Assembly: GCA_905221605.1 (NCBI GenBank)
Contig: CAJNDS010000711.1
Span: 17,611-52,610 of the forward strand
Length of the DNA: 35,000 bases
Direction of reading: 5' to 3'
DNA from: Symbiodinium natans
Taxonomy: Eukaryota; Sar; Dinophyceae; Suessiales; Symbiodiniaceae
The notes beneath the pieces were generated by a model. That model worked only from the letters and a program-made list of their open reading frames with translations, did not search any database and was not told the DNA's origin. Shown here one piece after another: positions 27,945 through 35,000 of this stretch. The position numbers were made by a program, and so were the translations under genes. Within the stretch, counting starts at the first letter, position 1. Each line of letters begins with the position of its first letter.

Positions 27945-30900
27945 TCATTCCGAGCTTACGAACGGTACATCTAGCTGCAGAATCAGGATTCTGCGGCCAG
28001 AAGCCTTGTCTGGAAGGCGTACGAAAGCGTACGAAAGTTTGGGGTTTCTCGGGTTTAGGGTTTAGGGTCTAAAGTGTACGTAGGGGTTTAGCGCCTGCGG
28101 CTTGTGATGTCCCTATTTGCACTCCGAAAGTCACACAACAGCTCCCTCGAACCATCCCAAGCCCTAAACCCTAAACCCTAAACCCTAAACCTTAAACTCT
28201 AAACCCTAAACCCTGAACCCTATAAACCCTAAACCCTACACCAAAAATGCCGTTCTAGCGCATGTTGTTGGAAAGTTTGGGCTGGCCTCAGCTGTTCGGC
28301 GTTTAGGTTCCCAAACAGACCCTGAATACTGAACCCCCACGTGGAGGCCCTGGTACTTCATAACCATGATCACTGCATTTATAACCCACCTATGAGCCCC
28401 TTAAGTACCCTAGCATGGTTATCATTGGGTTAGAAGTGCAATTACCCTAAACCCTAAACCCTAAATCCGAAACCCTAAACCCTAAACCATACACCCTAAA
28501 TTCCGTTCGTAAGTACCATGAATCCCCAAGAGGGCTCAGGGTTCCAGAGCTCCAGGGTTCAGGGTCCCAAGGTTGGAGTTCCCCTAAACCCTAAACCCTA
28601 AATACTAAACCCCTAAACCCTAAACCCTAAACCCTAAACCCTAAATCCTAAAACCGAAGCCCTTACCCCTAAACCCCCTAAACCCTAAGTACTAAACCCT
28701 AAACCCTAAACCCTAAACCCTAAACCCTAAACCCCAAACCCTAAACCCTAAACCCCGGGCCTTGGCGTGCGTGCGGCTGATGAGTATCGAGGCCGCGAGC
28801 ATCAGCGCTGTGGCGCCGGTTGACAGCGACCACAAGCGCGCTTTGCCCAGCTTTCGGAGCACCTCGGGGTTGGACATGCTAAACCCTAGCCCTAAACCCT
28901 AAACCCTGAACCCTAAACCCTAAACCCCAAACCCCAAACCCCAAACCCTAAACCCCAAACCCTAAACCCTAAACCCCAAACCCCAAACCCTAAACCTTAA
29001 ACCCGGGACCCTAAACCAATAAACCTCTAAATCTCTAAATCCCCAAAAACCCCATCCAAGGCCGAGGCCGTAGGGATCAGGTAGGTGGTCCCAGTCATGA
29101 GCACGGCATTCAGGATCCTCGGTTCTTCGGGTTGCACGCCGACAGCCCATCCACACCCAAAGCAAAGGAATATGGTTTAGGGTTTAGGGTTTAGGGTTTA
29201 GGTTTTAGGGTTTAGGGTTTAGGGCTTAGGGATAAGATGGGGGGAGATTCCGAATGTATTTACGAGCTTTTAAAGGCTCAGGGCTTGGGGCTTTACAGGG
29301 TTTAAGGCTTAGGGGGCTTGGCTCATATTTGGACCCCGACAACATTACCATCGAAGGTACAATCCTTTAGCCGAGGGGTATGTTGGGCTCGGCTCTCTCA
29401 AATCTAGGGGTTGTACCTTGGGTCCTTAAGGTTGTACCCATGTGTCTTTGGGGACCTGATTTCAAAGATCCTTAAGGTCGTATAAGGGCCATATTAGGAG
29501 TATATTAAGGGGAACCTTTAGAGGTACAACCTTGGGGGCACGAGTCTTACTCCAAGCCCCAAACCCTAAACCCTAAACCCCAAACCCTAAACCCTAAGCT
29601 CTAAACCCTAAACCCTGAGCAGAAGGGGAAGAACACCAACAACTCTACGAGCCTAAGAGCGGCCAAGGCACAATGCCCGCGAGGCGGCATGAACGCCTGT
29701 AACATAAGCCTCGCCACGGTGGCCTTAGGGTACCTCCTCGGGGTTTAGGGTTTAGGGTCTAGGGTCTAGGGTTTAGGGTTTAGGGTTTAGGGAAAAGGGG
29801 GTACCTTGTTTGGGGTCCTTATTATAAGGGATCCGACTATTTGGGGGTCTATACCAGGGGTCCCTCATCATCGTAAACCACCGTCTGGGTGGTAAGAGTG
29901 TTTTTTTTTTTGTTGCGGGTGCTTTTTTGCTGTGGGTGCGGGGGCGCGTGTTTTTTTTTGTTGCGGGTGCCGTGGGGTCGCGTTTGTTTTTTTGCTGCGG
30001 GTGCGGAGCGTTTTTGCTGTTTTCTGAATATTTTACTATGAAAACCTCTATTTTCTCTAATTTTCAATAGGAAAACCTCTTTCTTCTCTATATTTGAATA
30101 GGAAAACCTCTTTCTTCTCTATATTTGAATATGAAAACCTCTGTTTTCTCTACATTTAGTATGAAAACCTCTACTTTAATTCGAAAACCTCTATTTCTCT
30201 ATACTTTATAGTCATAGTTTTCCTCTATATTTAAATGAGGAAGACATGAGAGAGGAATACATGAGAAACTTATTGTCTGTGTTATCTCAATGTGTGACTT
30301 GCAATTAAAAGTGTTTTGTTCCTCTTGTCCTATTTTAATAGGAAGCCCATTATTTTCTTTGTCTCTGAATAGGCAAACCTCCATTGTCTTAACATTTGAA
30401 CATGAAGACCTCTATTCTCTATATTTGAATATCAAGACCTCTACATTTTGATATGAAAACACTTTGTATGTTCGCTATATTTTCGTATGAAAGCCTCTAT
30501 TTCCTCTATGTTGTCATAGGAAACATCTAATTTCTCTATATTGTATAGCGAAAACCTCTATTGTTCTATGGTTTCTTTTATTTTGTCAGTATTTTCAGAC
30601 ATCTTCTCTTTATTTCACGAGGAAGACATGAGAGGAATACATGAAAAGCTAATTCTCTATATTGTCATAAGAGTACATGCATTATCTCTATCTGTGACTC
30701 GTAGACAACAAGTGTTTTTGTTCATGTCTCATAACACAGGCTCTATTTTCTCGATTCTTTACTAAGAAGACGTTTATATCTCTATTTTTAAACGGAAAAT
30801 TCAACTTCCACTATAAGGTCTGAATTTTCGTAGGAAAGCAGGCATATATTCCCTGTTTTTTCAGGGGGTTGGAGCGCGCATCATGGGTTTGGAAGGGATT

Positions 30901-33756
30901 CGTAAGCTTTGAAGCAGGCTTGCCGGCCAAAAAAAACGGGGGGGTTGGGGGGGGGCGCAGCCCCCCCCCTATTTGCAACACAATGCTCGCATCATCATGG
31001 GTTTGGAAGGGATTCGTATGATTGAAGCAAGCTTGCCCGGCTAAAAAGCGCAGCCCCCTCCCCCCCCCCCCATTTGCAACACAATGCTCGCATCATCATG
31101 GGTTTGGAAGGGATTCGTATGATTGAAGCAAGCTTGCCCGGCTAAAAAGCGCAGCCCCCCCCCCGCCCCTTTCAAGCGGAGGGGAATGCTCTCATGATGG
31201 TTTCGGAAAGGATTCATTTGCTTTGAAGCAAGCTGGCATGGCTTTAAGAAGCGGGGGGGTTGGGGGGGGGCGCAGCCCCCCCCAATTTGCAAACCCAATG
31301 CTGGCATGATGGGCTTGGACAGGATTCATATGCTGAGAAGCTAGCTGGCACGGTTTTAAAGAGGGGGGGGGTCGGGCGGGGTGCAGCCCTCCCTCCACCG
31401 TTAGCAAACACAATGCTCGCATGATGGCCTTGGGAAGGATTCAGTGCTTTGAAAACGCTTGCACAGTTTAAAGGAGGGGGGGGGTTGGGGACGGGGTTGG
31501 GGAGGAAATTGCAAAAACAAATGACCTGGGGGAAGGGGGGGGGGGCGCGTTTTTTTTTTGCTGCGGGTGCGGGGGCGCGTTTTTTTTTTGCTGCGGGTGC
31601 GGGGGCGTGCGCTGGAGGTCACTCACCGGGGGGTGGGGAGGAGGGGGGGGGGGGGGGCGCGTTTTTTTTTTTTTTTTTTGCTGCGGGTGCGGGGCGCGTT
31701 TTTTTTTTTTGCTTGGGGGCGCGTTTTTTTTTGCTGCGGGTGCGGGGGCGACACGCGCCAGGTCACTCACTCACCTGGGGGGGTGGGGAGGAAGCGGGGG
31801 GGAGGGGGGGGGGGTGCGTTTTTTTTTTTGCTGCGGGTGCGGGGGGCGGTTTTTTTTTTTGCTGCGGGTGCGGGGGCCCCTTTTTTTTTTGCTGCGGGTG
31901 CGGGGGCGACACGCGCCAGGTCACTCACTCACCGGGGCGGCCCCCGAAAAAAGCACCCACAGCAAAAAAGCACCCACAACAAAAAAAAAACACGGGTTCC
32001 CCGTCTGGGTTCCATGACTTCATACAGGGTGATTGCACTTTACCCATCCGAAATCAATGACATAGGCACACGGCTGGTGTCCAGAAATAGTTAGAGGGTC
32101 ATGGAGGTAGAATAGACAACATCACAACTCCACGATGGTTCCGGAAACAGCTTAAGGGTGGCGCGGCTTTAGGACCCAAATTTGACCCAAATCCTGAACC
32201 CTAAACCCTAAACCCAATGGCGGAAAGGATTTGCAGGGAATGTCTCGGCTTTGTTTCCGGCCTTGTTGGCTGGTGACGACTCGTCGGCGGAACCCTGGTA
32301 CACCTCCGTTGCCACAAACTCCTGGGAAAGCACCGTCCATGGTCAACGGGTATGTGAGCCCCAAACCCCAAACCCAAAACCCTAAACCCTAAACCCTAAA
32401 CGAGGTTCGGGGCCTAAGGTTTGGCCATGACAAAGGTTGCTCGCAGGGTAGGAACATAGTAGGACCCATGCGAGCGATGAACAAATCATGCTCAAAAATG
32501 TGCCTCGAAGACCGCATGGGAAGACTCCCTTTGCGCGCGTGGTCTTGCTAGGCTGTTCTAGGCTCAATCCCTTGGCATGGACGCTAAACCCTGCAACGCA
32601 GCCAAGCGCATCAGCGAGAAGAAACACTCCTTGAGCTTCACTCCACTTAGGCCAGAAGCAGCATGCTGCGCAAACCCTAAGCCTTAAACCCTAAAACCCA
32701 AACATAAAACCCGAAAGCCCTAAAACCCTAAAACCCTAAAACCCTAAAGCCCTAAAACCCTAAAGCCCTAAAGCCCTAAAACCCTAAAACCCTAAAACCC
32801 TAGAAACCCTAAAACCCTAAAACCCTAAAACCCTAAACCCCTAAAACCCTAAAACCCTAAAACCCTAAAACCCTAAAACCCTAAAACCCTAAAACCCTAA
32901 AACCCCGTAGGGTCAGGGGCTCGCTCTTGAAGTGATGATACGAGGGGTTTCTGGGATAGGGTAGCTACATGGCCCCTTAGTATGGGCCCTTAAACCGGGA
33001 CCCCTTATATACCCTATAGAAGGGGCGCATACTTAAAGGAGGTAAGGGGCCACAGCATCACCCGCCCTTAGACAGGACTCAGAGTCACAACAGCTAGGAT
33101 ACCCTGAGCCGGAGACCCTCCCAAGGTAGCAGATTCGCTATTGACTCATGGCTCTTTGCGGTTTAGGGCTTAGGGTTTAGGGTTTAGGGTTTCGGGTTTC
33201 GGGTTTAGGGTTTCTGGTTTCGGGTTGCAATCATGGCTCTGTCTGGTAGATCTGCAAGGAGATCCACCCCAACCAGGCCAGCAAAGTGACAGTGTACGTG
33301 GCCAGCAAGGCCTGTCAAGTATCTTAGGGTCCCTAAACCCTAAACCCTAAACCCTAAACCCTAAACCCTAAACCCTAAACCCTAAACCCTAAACCCTAAA
33401 CCCTAAACCCTAAACCCTTCAGGGTTTCACTCCCACGGAGAGCCCCCAAAACCAGCAGCCCCCAACAGCAGAAAGCCTTTCGGGGGTGTTGTGTAAGGTT
33501 TTCTACGACCTAGGGTTTAGGGTCTAGGGTTTAGGGCTTAGGGTTTAGGGTTTAGAGGAAGATACTAGGACCCGGAGTAGGCCCTTATTTCCTTTGTTTA
33601 GGGTTGAGGTTCCCTTATCCCTAAACCCTAAACAGTAAACCCTAAACCCTAAACCCTAAACCCTAAACCCTAAACCCTAAACCCTAAACCCTAAACCCCA
33701 AAGGAGGCGGCCTGGTTGCCCCAGATGATGCGCAGTGTGGCGCCTGCAGATCGCTC
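27945..33756 (-). CDS. gene Y: eleven-exon gene for an unrecognised multi-pass membrane protein, 5' end open
   Basis: Eleven - strand exons join in one frame: 33756-33712, 33476-33417, 33311-33240, 32629-32595, 32503-32443, 32321-32262, 29723-29644, 29117-29063, 28862-28761, 28286-28242 and 28004-27945 (stop TGA). Nearly all acceptors are AG|G; most donors are GC, with a few GT or GA; the second donor (AAG|GG) is uncertain. The product is about 224 residues. It starts with ERSAGATLRIIWGNQ and AFCCWGLLVLGAL, then ALLATYTVTLLAWLGWISLQ, a polar segment EFVATEVYQGSADESSPANK, and LRLVEILNAVLMTG and LSTGATALMLAASILIS, so about four membrane segments are likely. A further upstream exon may lie at 34332-34293 (RLEGAFFLVSHGW). 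The intron at 32261-29724 contains the 2.1-kb inverted-repeat element. I do not recognise the family, and each exon is short, so individual boundaries may be wrong. Confidence 0.4.
28150..28241 (+). repeat. CCCTAAA array
   Basis: Mostly CCCTAAA, with a TATAAACCCT interruption. In the sense of gene Y it is the TTTAGGG 5' end of the 237-nt intron before the last exon; a TTTAGGG array near 28050-28090 forms the other end. Confidence 0.85.
28343..28526. mobile_element. MITE-like element, family GGAGGTTC (copy 2), carrying a CCCTAAA array
   Basis: Left end GGAGGCCCTGGTACTTCA and right end TAAGTACCATGAATCCC match the ends of the 25385-25518 element. Inside, AGCCCCTTAAGTACCCTA matches AGCCCCTTAAATTTCCCTA of copy 1. 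A CCCTAAA array occupies 28444-28499, which copy 1 lacks. Confidence 0.6.
28580..28755 (+). repeat. CCCTAAA array
   Basis: About twenty units with CCCCTAAA variants, directly beside the GC donor of a gene Y exon (28761). Confidence 0.9.
29354..29533. repeat. inverted-repeat segment
   Basis: AAGGTACAATCC (29354) and GGTTGTACCTT (about 29404) form one inverted pair; AAGGTTGTACC (about 29430) and GAGGTACAACCTT (29521-29533) form another. It lies in the gene Y intron 29643-29118. Confidence 0.5.
29800..29878 (+). repeat. dispersed 78-bp repeat, copy 2
   Basis: GGTACCTTGTTTGGGGTCCT through CATCGTAAAC matches 20467-20545. It ends three bases before the direct repeat that flanks the large inverted-repeat element. 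Confidence 0.6.
30010..30560 (+). repeat. AT-rich tandem repeat, unit about 30 bp
   Basis: GAAAACCTCT followed by about 20 T/A-rich bases (TTCTTCTCTATATTTGAATA type) recurs at roughly 30-bp steps with much divergence. A larger duplicated segment starts at 30237 (GAGGAAGACATGAGAG) and 30620, about 383 bp apart. Confidence 0.75.
30870..31480 (+). repeat. tandem repeat, unit about 100-118 bp, with G runs and C runs
   Basis: Units begin near 30877, 30988, 31089, 31190, 31301 and 31419 with CGCATCATGGGTTTGGAAGG or variants. Most carry a run of G's, then GCGCAGCC, then a run of C's, so each unit can form a hairpin, and the G runs could form quadruplexes. Confidence 0.85.
31530..31935 (+). repeat. 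minisatellite, TGCTGCGGGTGCGGGGGCG plus T runs
   Basis: About nine units of roughly 30 bp, each a run of 9-20 T's, TGCTGCGGGTGCGGGG and GCG. GCCAGGTCACTCACTCACC-type spacers recur near 31612, 31755 and 31915. The long T and G runs make the open frames here spurious. Confidence 0.85.
32690..32905 (+). repeat. CCCTAAAA (octamer) array
   Basis: Unlike the other arrays, this one is homogeneous for the octamer CCCTAAAA, with AGCCCTAA variants at the left. It lies in the gene Y intron 33239-32630. Confidence 0.9.
33330..33417 (+). repeat. perfect CCCTAAA array
   Basis: Twelve uninterrupted CCCTAAA units that fill almost the whole of the 105-nt gene Y intron 33416-33312. Confidence 0.95.
33620..33697 (+). 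repeat. CCCTAAA array
   Basis: About ten units next to the gene Y exon 33756-33712; the matching TTTAGGG array at 33512-33555 is at the other end of the same predicted intron. Confidence 0.9.
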
Positions 33757-33998
33757 CTGACCGTAGGCTCTTACAGGCTTTGGGTTGAAGATGTTTAGGG
33801 TTTAGGGTTTGGGGTTTAGGGTTTAGGGCTGAGGGTTTAGGGTTTAGGGTTTAGGGTCTAGGGTTTAGGGTCCATGAGGCCCCCAAAACCTTTCAGACCT
33901 TTCCCGGAAAGCCCCGACATCCCCTCCCGGCCTCTTGAACCAGAGGCGTGTGCACATCTCCTGCATCAGGACTGGAACACTGCAGGGCTTCGCGTGGG

Positions 33999-34030
33999 GA
34001 TGTGTCCCCCTTATACTAACAGTCCTGAAT
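33999..34030 (+). mobile_element. partial copy of the GATGTTCCCCCTT family
   Basis: GATGTGTCCCCCTTATACTA followed by ACAGTCCTGAATTGGG matches the left half of the element at 20191. I see no right end. Confidence 0.45.
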
Positions 34031-34426
34031 TGGGCTCGGGTTTTGAGTCTATGGTTTACAGTTCTTGTGGAAGTCCTGTTGCTGTATCCCTGCGTTGAAG
34101 CAAAATCTGCAGGCCCACGCCCCCCCCCCCCCCCCCCGACCTTATCAACAAGGTAACGCACGGCGACATCTCCGGATTGCACAGGAACCCAAAACCCTAA
34201 ACCCTGAAGTCTAAACCCTAAACCGGAAACAGTAAACCCTAAACCCTGAAGCGGAAACCCTAAACCCTAAATCTCCCCTGCGATCTCAGATCCCATCCGT
34301 GAGATACCAGGAAGAAGGCCCCCTCAAGTCGCCTCTGCCCCCCGAGACAAAGGGTTTAGGGGTTAGGGTTTTTAGGGTTTATGGTTTAGGGTTTAGGGTT
34401 TAGGGTTTAGGGTTTGCTCAGGTTCC

Positions 34427-34465
34427 GCGCACACCACCACGCGGGACGTGTGTTGTGGTGTGCGC
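34427..34465. repeat. 13-bp hairpin
   Basis: GCGCACACCACCA at 34427-34439 and TTGTGGTGTGCGC at 34453-34465 pair with one mismatch and a 13-base loop, beside a TTTAGGG array. Confidence 0.6.
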
Positions 34466-34616
34466 CCAGGTTCAACGCGCTCTCCCAACCCACCCACCCA
34501 CATCTCAACCTTGGGCGGGTTTAGGGTTTTATAATATCGTGTGTAAGTACAGTAGTGGGAGGGGGCGCTACGGGCCGCCTTTGACCAAATCCTGCCGCGA
34601 AGGCCTCTCTGTCCCC

Positions 34617-35000
34617 CCAAGATCCATAGGTTCTTTTGGCGGGTTTAGGGTTTCTTTTGCCCGGTAATTCCAAATTATGATGCTTATACCGGGCTTACAA
34701 GACCCATAGGTTTATGCCTTGGGCTCCCTTTGGTTTTTGGTCCTGCGCCCTCTCTACGATTGGGGAGGGTCTGGGATTGGCCGAAGGAGGCCTTTTAGGA
34801 GACCTTTTGGAAGGACTGTCCTGGGACCTCCTGAAACCCTGCCTACAAGATCCATAGGTTTATATGTTGGGCTCCCTTTGATTTTTGGTCCTGGGAAGGT
34901 TTTGGAGGCCTGGCCGAAGGAGGCTTCCTGAAAGGATTTCCTGGTGGCCCCCCTGGAACCTCGGCCACTGCAACCTCTTGGGACCTTGCTTGCAAGATTT
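34617..35000 (+). repeat. tandem repeat, unit about 147 bp, running off the window end
   Basis: ACAAGACCCATAGGTTTATG at 34697 and ACAAGATCCATAGGTTTATA at 34845 start two units sharing TTGGGCTCCCTTTG, TTTTTGGTCCTG and GGCCGAAGGAGG; a third starts at 34990. A partial copy, AAGATCCATAGG, stands at 34619. Confidence 0.7.

Larger units (their letters stand above)
29881..32010. mobile_element. 2.1-kb element with 42-bp inverted ends and flanking 10-bp direct repeats
   Basis: CCGTCTGGGT stands at 29881-29890 and again at 32001-32010. Just inside, 29898-29939 (GTG, a T run, TGTTGCGGGTGCTTTTTTGC...) is an inverted near-copy of 31953-31993 (...AGCAAAAAAGCACCCACAAC, an A run, CAC). The interior is made of three satellite-like blocks and has no convincing gene. 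It is inserted in an intron of gene Y. Confidence 0.55.
14808..34412. repeat. territory of strand-switching TTTAGGG/CCCTAAA arrays
   Basis: More than thirty arrays of telomere-type heptamers, 20 to 280 bp long, alternate in orientation with unique segments of 30-300 bp. Besides those listed separately, arrays lie at about 18424-18450, 19456-19500, 19530-19575, 19697-19800, 23070-23190, 25070-25180, 25288-25345, 26220-26272, 26868-26918, 27262-27395, 27470-27510, 27849-27935, 28873-29010, 29172-29230, 29560-29610, 29741-29790, 32197-32215, 32362-32400, 33160-33225, 33793-33870, 34187-34270 and 34352-34412. Where gene models could be tested the arrays are intronic. Confidence 0.9.

Noticed and set aside
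31449-32094. Open frames of 100-200 codons rich in Phe/Gly or Lys/Pro
   Set aside because: They arise from T-run/G-run minisatellite units in the 2.1-kb element.
33240-33316. + strand reading EIHPNQASKVTVYVASKACQ ending in TAG
   Set aside because: The - strand reading gives a clean membrane segment with an AG|G acceptor and correct phase for gene Y; the + reading cannot be linked to anything.
14808-34412. Interpretation as a chromosome end
   Set aside because: Array orientation switches many times, arrays are short, and conserved exons lie between them. A true telomere would be one long array of constant orientation.

Overview
The window looks like nuclear DNA of a dinoflagellate alga, possibly a Symbiodinium/Polarella-type genome. 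This is an inference from three things: dense arrays of the plant/alga telomere-type heptamer TTTAGGG/CCCTAAA, reconstructed introns that use GT, GC and GA donors with AG acceptors usually followed by G, and a giant fused mobile-element gene. No rRNA, tRNA or CRISPR array was seen.

Left part (about 0.15-10.07 kb, + strand). The 3' part of an unidentified gene is followed by one very large gene. Ten introns, eight of them 50-81 nt with outliers of 40 and 128 nt, join its exons in frame apart from one suspected frameshift near 2955. The predicted product is about 2,800 residues. In order it carries a RING-like zinc finger, a PD-(D/E)XK-type nuclease fold, an SF3-helicase-like ATPase with a lysine-less P-loop, a polymerase-like region resembling the TV-Pol/family-A group, a papain/OTU-like cysteine peptidase, a C2H2 finger and a DDE-type transposase. 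I read it as a self-synthesising-like transposon encoded as one polyprotein. This is the strongest candidate for a little-described system.

Middle (10.07-17.2 kb). Mostly non-coding: microsatellites, a 132-bp foldback element, three tandem-repeat fields (about 145, 180 and 139 bp units), and two or three probable + strand exons of an unrecognised gene at 14.6-15.5 kb.

Right part (17.2-34.5 kb). TTTAGGG/CCCTAAA arrays switch strand many times. Short segments between them are exons of - strand genes. One is certain by family: RNase HII (rnhB), whose five recognisable exons join exactly in frame at AG|GC...AG|G junctions, so the telomere-like arrays lie inside its spliceosomal introns. A MORN-repeat gene sits whole in its 3-kb second intron, possibly as a retroposed copy. 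Upstream on the same strand I reconstruct two further split genes with hydrophobic products: X (25.2-27.6 kb) and Y (27.9-33.8 kb). Many introns carry TTTAGGG at one end and CCCTAAA at the other and could fold back on themselves. Small foldback elements and a 2.1-kb insertion with 42-bp inverted ends and flanking 10-bp direct repeats also lie in introns. The last 0.4 kb is a tandem repeat of about 147 bp.
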